Source: Arthrobotrys musiformis (taxonomy: Eukaryota; Ascomycota; Orbiliomycetes; Orbiliales; Orbiliaceae). Taken from it: a stretch of 64,000 nt of DNA. The stretch is from the NCBI GenBank assembly GCA_036971715.1, contig JAVHJL010000008.1:1426001-1490000 (forward strand). The letters are read 5' to 3'. Shown piece after piece: positions 24,270 to 35,338 of the stretch (positions are counted from its first letter, which is position 1; each line of letters begins with the position of its first letter). The position numbers and the translations under genes are program-made. Below the pieces are notes generated by a model that worked only from the letters and a program-made list of their open reading frames with translations, ran no database searches and had not been told where the DNA came from.

Positions 24270-27032
24270 AGAAGGTGGAGTCGTGGCTTGATGGGCCGTC
24301 ACTATTCGGCTGCACCGGAGTTATAAGATTGCCGCATTTTTTTTCAACCCTTCATTTTTGACTTTTAAGATGCAGTCGATACCCACAAATGGGTAAATAA
24401 TTGTTGGGTTTTGACTGGGTCCTAATAATAACTGTCTGCATGGCCCTCAACCTATACCCTCTACCAACTTTACACAAACTCCTACCTCTTCCCATTTTCT
24501 ACTCCCCTGGTCTATGATACCCTAATTAAGGCCATTCCCCCACCCGACAAGCATATGTATTTTAAGAAGTTTCCTTTTTCTCTGTTACGATCTCGTATTT
24601 TAGAGATCCCGGACCCCCCTGCCCTAGCACGACGATGGATGATTGAGGATCAGCTACGAAATTTTGTGTCCTTTCCGACTTGAATCCCCTTAGCGTGTCT
24701 GCTTTTTTGAAAGAAAAGCGTCCTTTCCTTGCACAGCGGTGTCTTACATTTCCTTATCTGTTTTTCTTTCTGCTGTTTTTGTTTTTTTCTTACGCTGAGC
24801 GAGAATGTGACTACATGCAGCTCTCCATTTCCTTACGTCTTTGCATAACTGATACGATACCCGCATTCTCTTGGTCCCTGTGCCATTATTTATTTTCCTT
24901 GCGAGTACCCTACTACTATCTACTGCTACTGCTTTTCGAGCGAGCGTCCTCTGTTGTTTCCTTTTAGCGAATTTTCTTATTTTGCTTTCATGTCTTTCTA
25001 TTAGCGCTGTTCAACTTCTGTTCTTTTCAAAACAAAAAAGATGAAGCGAAATGGATTGAGCGAGCGAAGAATGGCTTCCTTTTTATGTTACATTTTTTCT
25101 TTCTTTGGGAGGGTTTCAGTTTTATGGATATGATATCCTATTCATAGATATTAATATGTACTTGTACATATCAAGATCGAGACGGCGGGAGAAAAGAAGA
25201 AGAAGAAGAAGAAAGAGGGAAAAAGAACAGAAAAAAGTTTGACCTTTATTCGTCTTTTCGTATTCTTGTTTACAAAGATGTGTAGTACAAGATGGGACTT
25301 TTTTTTGATGGAGGGGGACCCTCGTGGGGTGTTTACCGAAGTATTCGGTTCACACACTTTTTTTTGATACCTGGGAAGGATGGATTCCCCTACAAGTTTT
25401 TTCTTCTCTTCTATTTGGTTATTTTCTTCTTTTTTCCCGTCTAATAATTGATCTGTCTCACCTTCAACTTTTTTTTTTTTCGATTCTTTGCTGCTTTCCT
25501 TCTTTGTTGATATATATTTACTTTTTTGTGTGTCAAGTTTTTTTTTATCTACCGGGTAGATGGTAGATTCTTTTTCCCGATACCCTTGACGGCGGGAGAA
25601 AAGACTAATAGATAATGATAATGGATAATGATAATAATTTTTTTTTACAAAAGAAAACGCGGAGATAGTGAATGGAGGGGGTTGGAGGGGTTGTTTGTTT
25701 ATTTAGGTTCCTTCCTTCCTTCTTTCTTCCTTGGAGGAATTTATGCATAATTGGGATGTTATGGATGTATGGAAGAAAAGATGGAGGGGGGTAGGGGAGG
25801 GATTATCCTGGTAGACATGGGAGACCTTGGGTTTGACCTGGTGGGTGTTTAAGGCTGCGGGTTTGGGGTGGTTGGGGGTGGTTTTTCTGGGGTAGTGTAT
25901 TTGGTGTAGGAGGAGTTCTTGAGATTGGCGAGGTAGGGGGGTGCTTGTTGGTAGATTCTTATCCTTAAGGCCTTCCGTTTTTTGGTAGGTGATGTTTTTT
26001 ATTTTGGGAAAATACGTTTTTTTTGGATGTTGAATTGGTCCTTGTATTTTCGGGGCTGAAGGGGTTTTTTTTTGGAGGGTTGGATGCATGTGTATACCGA
26101 AGTTGGGATATCCCGATGGGGAGTCGTACGTAGACATGCATGTAGTGTATAGCAGGGATTAAGAAGCTTGTGAAACGGATAGTACATGCATCGGATTATT
26201 TACTTTGGAAGTAGATTGGGGAAGTAAATAAATAAACAAATGGTAATTCTGGTTCTCGATTCGAGGTCGATTCGAGGTCGATTTAGGTTCGGTGAAGTTG
26301 GATTGGGTATTCCGTGCAGTCCATGGTGATATCGATTGATGCTGCAAGGCCAATATGCAACAGAGCCTTGCTGGTGAAAGCATTATACAGAAATTATTAG
26401 ACACATGGGATAGTGACGGATTGGAATGATTGTACGTAATTAATAAGATTGCTTGTGATAGGGTAGGGGTTTGTTGTGGTTGTTGGATTTTGGGGGGGTT
26501 AGAGGTGATTGGTAGGTTTTTGATTTTGAGTTACTTCGTCACACACAGTTACATTTTAGAATTCTACATACCTAGACAAGTTTGCAATCTAAGTAGGTTA
26601 TAGTACTGTTATAATACTATTATATTAGAATTACAGTTTAGATTGTAGGGAGTACCTCGTCTCGTAAACTAGAGCTGACCGAAGCTCGTACCCAGACGTC
26701 ACGAAGGGGGGACGATAAATTGGTATTTGTGGTAGTTCGAGATTGAGTTTTACTCGGCATCGATGCAGTATTAATATATTAGGGATCCTATTCGCAGTTA
26801 AATTCCCATGCAATATCTAAGTAGAGTAGAGGAGGCTCTCAAGCTTAAGACTTGTGGGGCGGATTAAAAGTGACTTAAGGTGCTGGATACGTGTAACAAA
26901 CTTAAAGGCCTTAGTATTGATATCACTCAAGCAAGGCCATAACTTGAATTGCTTCTTTTGCGTCAACTCTTGGTTCTGCTAGTTGCCCGTACGGTACTTG
27001 CGTCCGTGTACGTATATACAACATCTAAGAGG
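24270..27032. other. Gene-poor region downstream of the kinase, 2.8 kb
   Basis: The left part is probably the kinase 3' UTR. Most of 24600-25700 is T-rich with runs of 8-10 T. 25700-26150 is G/T-rich on the plus strand. A 17-nt word (GACGGCGGGAGAAAAGA) occurs at 25181-25197 and 25588-25604, and an 11-nt tandem (GATTCGAGGTC twice) at 26258-26279. I see no gene. Confidence 0.65.
26258..26279. repeat. 11-nt tandem duplication
   Basis: GATTCGAGGTC is present as two adjacent perfect copies in non-coding DNA, followed by a partial third copy (GATT). No function is apparent. Confidence 0.9.
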
Positions 27033-30000
27033 CTATACATTTCTGTGTACCTCTCGTGACCCATCCCACTTGAATGGAACGTTTGGATCGGTGCCGAAAT
27101 TCGTGGAAACTGAAGCCCAGTTCTCCATCCCCACTGAGGGATAAAGTCTGCCGTAGGAATGGAAATGATGGTACACCCCCAAGAACCTACCATTCAACGT
27201 CCAGAATATTTGCATCCTCCGGCAGTCATATCCACACCCGATGGTATCGCCGACGTTGGCTGGCGAAAACCCTGCTTCCAAATCTTGTCCGTACTGATCC
27301 CCACCTGTCCATGTAGGCGAATTAACTTGTCCTTCATCGCCGTAGAAGCCGTAACTTGGGACGTTTAAGTGGTCCCCGCCGCCGGGTAGTTCGGACATCG
27401 GTGCTCCTTCTCCCACTAGACCCACAGCTACATCTGGCCTGAGAGGAGAAGTTAGTTTTATCAATCCGAAATTGAACTTTAACGCTGAAGAGGGTTTGTA
27501 TCTCACCATTTTTGTTCTTTCGCTGCTACGATCGTGATTTCATAGTAGAAGCTTTCAGCGTAAGGGGGGATTGGATGGTTTGCGATGGCAGAGTAGTAGG
27601 TTCGGAGGGTCTTTGGGGGTGTGCTTGAGCCAAAATAGTCCGCCTCACTTTCTACGGGGGCTTCTTTACCCTCAGGATCTAATCTAAAGCTGTTGTCGGT
27701 TTCTGAGAAAATCAATTGTGGCTTAGAGCGTTTAGTATCCCATGCGGTGACTTGAGAGAACTTGTCTTTCCCCTCTGACATCCGGAGTTGATAGTCAACG
27801 CTGATGTTTGGGAAACACTCTTTCATTACCTCCCGACGATGAGAAAAGTATGCCCAATCGAATGCGTCCCAACCCTCTGAGTCCTTCTTGAGGGGATCGA
27901 TGCCATACTTGGCGAGTTTTTTGATGATATCCATGAGCCCCCTTGATATAGCTTGGTGTAGATATGCGTTTTCAGTGTCGGTTGGCAAGAGTTCACAGTA
28001 TAGATCGGTCCAAGTGTACGATAAAGTGTTAAGATCGTAATTAGGAGATTCCCGGGAGTTCAGCCAGACTTTGAAAAATGTATCCGCGACAGACTCTCCG
28101 GATGAGTCTACCGCGCGGATGTCGGCACCTTGCTCGATCAAGTGGGCCGCGAAGCGTATATTTCGACTAGCCAACGACTTTTGCAAAGCTGTTCTACCAT
28201 TAGATGGCTCCCGCTCTTCTAAAAACGTACTTTTTTCTGCAGGTGTCAGGTGCTTGAGGATTAAATTTGAAATTTCGATGGCCTCGTATCCAGAAATAGA
28301 CGCGGCGAGATGTAGCATAGTTTCATCGTTAACGTCTTTTTGGGTAAGGTATGAGTGATCATCTCCTTGTTCTTTCGCGTGGGCCTCCATCAGGACTTCC
28401 GCTATTTTCCAATGCCCATACCACATCGCAGTCATCAACGCCGTCAATCCACTTTTAGCCCTTACCTTTAAATTAGCTCCGCGCTCGATCAGTAATTTAA
28501 CTATATCAATAATCGTGTCTTCTTCGATATCGGAAAATGTTGCAAATAACATGATCAGCGCCGTTTGACCATAGACATTTTCATCGTCAATATCAGCGCC
28601 ATGATTGAGAAGAAGCTCGACACCCTCCTTGCTTTTGAAGAACACTGCATTTGCGAGAGGGGCTACACTCTCGTAGTCTTGGGCGTTTGGATTTGCCCCT
28701 GCTTCGAGAAGCTTCCGGGCAATGGAAATCTGAATTGAAGGAGAAGCCTTGTGGTAACCCCAGATAGTGTGCAAAGGAGTCTTTTGCTTCCTATCACTCG
28801 GCGTTGTGCTGGTTTTAGGATCTTTTTCCAGCGCGAGGTCGAACAAGCTTTCGTCCGCTATCCTGAGAATGTTGTGTATTGGATACGTTCCGTCTGGGAG
28901 GGGTATGTCGAGCTTAGCGCCATGGCTAATTAGATGCTTTGCAGTCTGGATCAGGTTTTTGACTGGCTCGCTGTCAATGTCTATCTCTCGTTCAAAGTCG
29001 AACTCTCTACCACTGAGGCATTTTGTCAAGGGAGTAGCGCCGTACTGGTCCTTGATGTTTATGTCGATGTTTGTCTGTAAGACCAATTTAATTGTTTCGG
29101 GGAAATACAATATATCCGGATAATTGATGGCGGTCCTTCCAGAAGGCGAGATTTTTCTAGGGTCTCCAATATTCTCGCTGACGAGGAGCTCCATAAGAAA
29201 ATCTAGACCTTCTAATCCAGCTGTATGAACCAGTTCTGTACCGGCAGCAAGTTTACACATATGTGCCGCCGACTGTTCCGTCCCATAGACGGAGTGGTAG
29301 TGCTGAACAAACCAGGGTCTGAAAACCCCTGGGTCGCTGAATTTTCGTAACAGGCTTTTGAGCTCTATCCATTTGCTGCCGCTCCGTTCCTCACGGGGCC
29401 AGAGCTTTCCAACTCGTTTCATGTGGTGAATCCACTGATGGGTCTCGCATCGTTTTGGCCCTTCACGAGTTAGGATTTTTGTCTCTTCTTCGCTGGGGGG
29501 CTCATCATCATCGGAGTTCTTATTCTCAGAGGCCGGGGTGTCTTTGGTGTCTAAGTCCACCGATTCATGGTCATCTGATGGAAGTTCGGTGTTTGGTGAA
29601 GTCTGTGGATTGATATCCGAGCTTTGGTGGCTGTTGTCGGGGATTGTCTCGTCGCCAGACTCCTCAACTTGATCGGGGACCCCTTCAGCAATTGGTGCTA
29701 TGTCGCCGTCTTCTTCGGATTTTAATGCGTCTAGCTTTGTAGCCTCGACTTTCTCGGCTTCTTCCTCCTCTATAACTTTCAAGAGCTTGTGGTACGGCAA
29801 GTACAGCGCTTGGAACCGGGTGTGGGTCAAAACTTTCACTATAAGTTATAGACAAAATTGGAGGTCAACGACTAGTTCCACTTCTCTCTTAATATCTTTT
29901 AGAGATCGAGCCACAGCTTTCGCTTTCGGCACTTACTAATATATATTAATATATCTAGTTGAGCATCCTTTTCGCTTTGGAACTCCATAGATTCCGTTTG

Positions 30001-33000
30001 TCCCTTTACGACGATCCCTGCGATGGTAGTTAGCGTACCTAGTAATTATATTAAGGTTAAAGGGGGAAGGGACTTATACTTACAAGGTATTGGAAGTGTT
30101 AATTTGAGTTCGCCTGATTCGCTGTCGTGGGAAAACAAAGAGGCTACAGATTTTATACCATAATCTCTTTCAGCGGCTTTTGCGGATTCATTTTCGAACC
30201 AGTCGCGAACGGATTTATGAATGAGACCTATATTTTGCTTATTATTGCTGAATTTGAAAAAGTCACGGCCCGCACCCTCGAGATGGTAGATTGTATCGGC
30301 TATCTCGGGGTCTCGCATCGCTTTCGTAATTGGATTTTCTCCAGAGTACGTTTCTGTGCGGTGTAACCCAGGCCTAGTTTTTGATACGTCGCTAGCTTGG
30401 ACGTCGACCTCATTTGTATCCAAGGTTCCTGCATTGTCCCCGGAGTTCAAAGTGGCATTTTCGAGGCCATCCTCCTCGGCATCACTACCAGTAATGCTTT
30501 CGGCGTCATAATCATCGACATCTTCCTCCTTTGAATTTCCGGATTTGGTTTCAGCCTTGATGTATATCTGCTTAAACTCCTCGGCTAGTTCAACTGAACC
30601 CATATCGGTAGGACTCCAAACAATTCTTTTTAGTGCGAGTGTGACAAGTTTTCTCTCTGCGCCTGTAAGGGCCTCAAGTTGTCGGGAGTATAATTCGTTC
30701 ATTCCACTGGGGAGGTTTTTCAATCGTTCCGTAAGAGATAATGGGGAGGGTTGACCGATATTGGCAATAACCATTGCGCTGTATGTAAACATCCCATCAG
30801 ATTTCTTTTGAATACTTTCTGCTATTTTCTTAATCTTGGCGTCTAATTTCTTTTGACGAGGATCCCATTTTCCCAGTCGAGATATCTCTGGTAGCCGACG
30901 CTTCATAACTATTCGGAGTGAGTTATTCAGATAAGTTTTCATATCCTCAGAATTTGTTTCTTTTGTAACGGTTAATATGGTAAAATCGTCGTGTGCCACG
31001 CAATTGATGGGATCGTTCATCTCTGGATCTAGATCCGGATTTTGGTCATTGACCAACGTTGCTGCTGAGAGCTCAAGCTTCCTTTGGCATTCTTCGTCAC
31101 CCGGCTTGGCGAATTTCTGTTCGAGACCCATATCCTCACGGCTCGAGATCATAATTTTGAAGGACGCATTTTTGGATCTGCCGAGGTTTATTAACTCCGT
31201 CATTAGGCCCTCGGAATCATAATCGGTACATTCGTCGATGCCATCAATGATTATGTAGACGGTCTTGCCAATCGCCGCAGCAATTTTCTCGACTATTTGT
31301 AGGTCATTATTCGATATAGTTGGCGACGTCTTTTGGTTGGGTCTAAGGCTACCATCTGTTCCTCCGGTGGCACCACCGGCTTTGTCTAAATTCGAGGCTC
31401 GCTTTGCCGATTCCTTTACTGAATCTACAGCATATATGAATTTCTCCATCTCTTCTTTTGTTTTTGCGTGGTCCTCGTGGAACAATTGCGTTACCAGGCT
31501 TGAGAACCCTCGTGATGTGAGCTGGCTAGCCACATCTCCTCTTTTGAAGAAAAAGAACAGAACGGGGTGCTTTTCCGTTGGTTTAAGATCAATGGTTTCG
31601 ATTTTGCCGGACCAGGTCTCGGGTTGTATTTGGTTCAATGATGCATCTATATTATTGGTAAACCCTTGCTGTAGTCGTTTTATCACCGATGCCATCATTA
31701 CAGATTTGCCAAACCCCGCTCGGCCTTTGATGTATAACAAATTGGGAGAAGGGGCTGATGTTTCCGGGGCTAAATCGAGCATCGACAGGCTCCCAATTTT
31801 ATCGAGAGTTCCAATTTTATCGAGCGTTCCAATTTTATCGAGAGTTCCGGTAGCCATAAAATCCTCCTTTTTCGTAGTACCAGACTTAACTGGCGTTTGT
31901 TCCCAGGACTGGTAGTGTTTGTGCCTGAATAGCCATTGGCATAGATGTGATGTACCATGCTTGAATGGTTGTAGGGTAGCTGTCAGTTGTCGATCGTGGG
32001 TATCTGCGGGTTTCAGTTTCTTCCTATATTTCTTAAATTTGTCGCGGACTTGTATCTCTGATAATACTCCTTTCGTGACACCGACGAGGTCTTCAAGATT
32101 GGTTGCAATATCTATTTCAAAAATTTGGGTCAGCGAACTGAGTAGTTCAACTTGTTTGAAATTTTGGAGAAATTCTAATGGGAGAAATACCTTTTAGGGC
32201 GGGGAATAACAGCTCGATTATGTCTGCCTTATCTTTCTTCATGTCGAGGAGCGATTCCATGACCCTTTCTTGGAATGCTAGCTCTGTATCTTCTCTAAGA
32301 GCCTTGTATTTTTCTATCACATCTTGATAGGTTTCATTGACCTTCGAATCAAAGATATCTTTGAAAAGCCGTTCTGTAGCGATCAAGAGCAATTTTTAGT
32401 AAGCTCAAATTTATATATATACTTTAAGATCGCTGATTATAGCTCGGGTAGCCACAGCACTCACTGATCTTCTTGTCTCTCAATTTCCTATTCGCCAGCC
32501 AAAAAAAGTCAAGAACCACGGTCAGAAGATCCTGAACAGATTCTATGATTTTGGCATTGGCCTCTTCATTTTGATAGCGATTCTCATAGAGCCTGCAGTT
32601 AAGGACTATCGTGACGATGCTCGTGCAGGCTTCAGAAATACGGCCACAGTTCTCAATATCGTTTACTCCGAGCTGTAAGCCAACCGTTTAGTAAGACCGC
32701 ACATACGCCAATTGATTTTCTACAATGGAATTTGGTGATAACCCGGAAACCTACACTGATCAAGAGACTAATAGCACTCCACGCAATACTGACGCTTTCG
32801 GGAGCGCATTGCAGCAGCGGATCACCAACATTTTTCACCACAACAAGGACTTCCAAAAGCTTCCCAATGAACCTCGAGGAGGTACTGCCGCCATATTGAC
32901 GATTTGCGGCGGATTTGAGGTTTTCGCATTCGGATATAGTCTCATCGATCTGATTGTTGTTTTTGAGGAACCGTTGGATGTTTTCTTCGCTCGGCCGCGG

Positions 33001-33162
33001 GGTCGTTTGTAAGATCCTCTCTCGGAAACGAATTTTGGCTTCGCCCCAGCATATACTTTCGCCTGGTCGGACGAGCGATTTTTCGTTTTGGAAGGCACCG
33101 ACGCTGTTGAATGAATATGCTTTGACTGGGCTTTCGGCCGCTCCAACTGCGAGGGTGGACAT
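27033..33162 (-). CDS. Fungal NOD-like receptor (STAND): helical N-terminus, NACHT, ankyrin repeats, C-terminal SPRY
   Basis: Seven exons in consistent phase: 33162-32755, 32672-32465, 32373-32191, 32111-30084, 30017-29937, 29838-27507 and 27438-27033; about 1881 aa. Residues 1-260 are an alpha-helical N-terminal region of the fungal STAND type (APESVSIAW..., NDIENCGRISEACTSIV), resembling DUF7708/NACHT_N-like domains. A linker with the STAND motif HLCQWLFRHKHYQSWE leads to a NACHT NTPase: Walker A GRAGFGKS (396-403), LFFFFKRGD, Walker B VYIIIDGIDEC (about 551-561). Exon 6 (from about 970) starts with a charged, acidic region, then degenerate ankyrin repeats (about 1160-1610). Residues about 1715-1881 form a RanBPM-like SPRY domain (YYEITIV, DTIGCGYD, IFWTLNG, STNFG). 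Such receptors sense non-self or damage and may trigger cell death. Exon 5 has an alternative in-frame acceptor that adds seven codons (30018-30038). ATG 31857 is internal, not the start. Confidence 0.88.
31793..31846 (-). repeat. 18-nt tandem repeat (3 copies) coding TLDKIG units in the NLR
   Basis: Three adjacent 18-nt units, two identical and one with a single substitution (31811-31828 has C for A). In the minus-strand frame they encode repeated TLDKIG, about 40 residues before the NACHT Walker A lysine. Being a multiple of three and nearly identical, the array can change copy number without a frameshift. Confidence 0.95.
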
Positions 33163-35338
33163 AGTATGCTTTGTGTATATTTGTCCGACTATCAACCTAG
33201 AAAAAATAAAATCATCATGCGTAAAAGAAAAAGTCGTATAATGTTTCTAAGATTATTTACAGCGTAGAGGCTCAAAAGTCTATCGAGCTGGGCCGGGGGC
33301 TGAGGACCAAGAAATCCGTAAGCTGCAACACTAAATGGGAGCCCCGCTTTCGATGGGACCCACTTTTTTACCCTGGTCGTCCATTTCTTGGCGTGGATCC
33401 TTCTAAACCATTCTGTAAGTATTAACACAGTGTTGTGGTAATGGGAAATAAACCTTAAATTTAATAGTATATGGGGGTGTAGAGCAAGCACTCTAGTTTG
33501 GAGTGGTCTCGTTCCTAGTTTGGAGTGTCTATGTGTATACTGTCAACCGAAATTTAAAAAGAGTGGGTTGTAGATGTGGCCAAGTTGAAGCGGGTGCCAA
33601 TACGTATATACGTCGATTAATACTTAATATTCTACTAGATAGAGATTATACAATTATTACGATGCAAATTACGACTGTAATTCCAAATACAACGTGGTAA
33701 AATAGTTTATAAGGAAGGATAAGGACGATTAGGCCTCGCGCTTGGGTTTTATATTGAGACGAAACTGCCAACAGCAGCTTTCGGTTGGTCTGTGTTGTAC
33801 TGTGTTGTATTTTTTTTACGCGTGTGTAACGCAGCCTTGTTTCAACGACGGGTTCAGTTAGGGCCGTCACCGCTATAGCTAGTGCGGGAGAGCTCGAGAG
33901 TTATCTCTCGTCGATAGGGTGCGTGTGCGGCACATCCGGGAGTTTGGTGGACCCAAAGGCACCGCTGTGCGCTGTATCCTTCCCCCAATGCTTTGAAGGT
34001 GTGGAGCTGTGTTCAGGGTCCCAGAATTGTCTCGCGAATCAGTGTAATGATGTCAACGCAAGCTGAGCTTAGAAGTTATCTACCTCTATTAAATGCATAG
34101 GTATAGTGACAAATGTTGCTATGATTCGGATGCTATTACGTTAAGACAGTGTCTCAGTTTCCGTCTGGCCTCGCGGTATCTTTTTTCAAACTGCCTCATA
34201 ACATGCTGAGGGAGTTCCGCTCAAGTATAGTTCTCATGCAGACTTTTGTAAAAGTGTGGGTTTTCTCTGTAGTTCCGAACCAGCTCGATCCTGGCGAGGC
34301 TGTCTGCACACATGGAGAATTCCGGATATCACGGCCGTGAGTTCGCAGCTGCGACGCCGAGAGCTGCGGGTCGGCCTCTCATGCACTGATTGTGAACCTT
34401 GGCGCATATTCTTTCCCTCTGGTGGCAATTTCTTCAGCCGCTCCGACTTTCTAGAGCCGGGATTCAAAATATCGAAGCCTCGCCTAACTATCGCCAAAGC
34501 GGAGTCCCGAACGAGAAATATGCATGTTCGTTCGGGACCCGTAACTTCCTCCCCTCATTTTAATCGCTGGATTCTGGCGATTTCTGAGCAATAGCAACTG
34601 TGTAATCTGGAGGTATTATAATCACTTGGATCCGACTTTCGGACATGGGATTAATATTAGTGCAGTTTGCCTTATTATTGTATTATTCGCCTTCGTGACC
34701 TGGTCGGCGGCTGTTGGTCGAGGGAATTTCGATTATATAAGACTTGGGGGAATAATTGTATCGACGTTGCACAATCAAGGAACCCTGAAATTGCCTCCAC
34801 ATTAGATAGATATGGCGCCGTCTTCTGATCTAGGTGCATTTCAACAGTACACCCACCTCGGTACCCGTCAATACTAATTGGCCCAAAACAGACTACGGCG
34901 TTCACTCCCCAGTTATCCATCCCGTCTAGATCGTGAAGAGCAAGGAAAATGTTTTTTTGAGCTTGCAGAGCCAAGAATCCCATGATTTTGGGGGCTAGTT
35001 GTCACACAATTTTGTAATATTGCTCGTAATTTGTTTGGGTAGGAACATGTTGGCGTGCGTGTGAAATTTTGAGCCTCATGAATCACGCCTGCCGCCTAAG
35101 CTCTTTTCGGGCCCCGATTTCCAAATCAGCTGGAAGGCTGATGGAAAGAAATGTGTGTGAATTAGATAGGGTCGTTGAAGGCAGAGCCCCCCGCCTGTGA
35201 GGTCTATAAGTCAACCTTGGTCGCATCATTTTTCCAAAAAGGTTTTTTTTTGGTCAAGGCAGTTCTTCTCTAGATACCGTTGCATTGTTCTTGCGTGTGG
35301 CGCTAGTCGATAACCCCCTTGGGTTCAACTACTCCAAA
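33163..35338. other. Divergent region between the NLR and the protease-like gene, 2.2 kb
   Basis: This is the shared upstream region of two divergent genes. It has no recognisable gene, apart from a weak 102-codon minus-strand frame at 34675-34983 listed separately. AT-rich patches occur at 33600-33720. No transposon ends were seen. Confidence 0.6.
34675..34983 (-). CDS. Weak hypothetical ORF, 102 aa
   Basis: A single open frame, ATG 34983 to stop at 34675. Its first 65 residues (MGFLALQAQKNIFLALHDLD then DNWGVNAVVCFGPISIDGYRG) look more protein-like than other short frames in the gap, but I recognise no family and see no continuation exon. It could be a gene fragment or chance. The C-terminal 30 residues look random. 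Confidence 0.2.
   Translation of the reverse strand: MGFLALQAQKNIFLALHDLDGMDNWGVNAVVCFGPISIDGYRGGCTVEMHLDQKTAPYLSNVEAISGFLDCATSIQLFPQVLYNRNSLDQQPPTRSRRRIIQ

Noticed and set aside
25181..25604. 17-nt direct repeat pair as transposon ends
   Set aside because: The intervening 400 bp has no coding capacity, no terminal inverted repeats and no clear target-site duplication.
31770..31958. ATG 31857 as the start of a separate NACHT gene
   Set aside because: The frame is open upstream to 32111 and carries the conserved linker HLCQWLFRHKHYQSWE; three further upstream exons join in phase.
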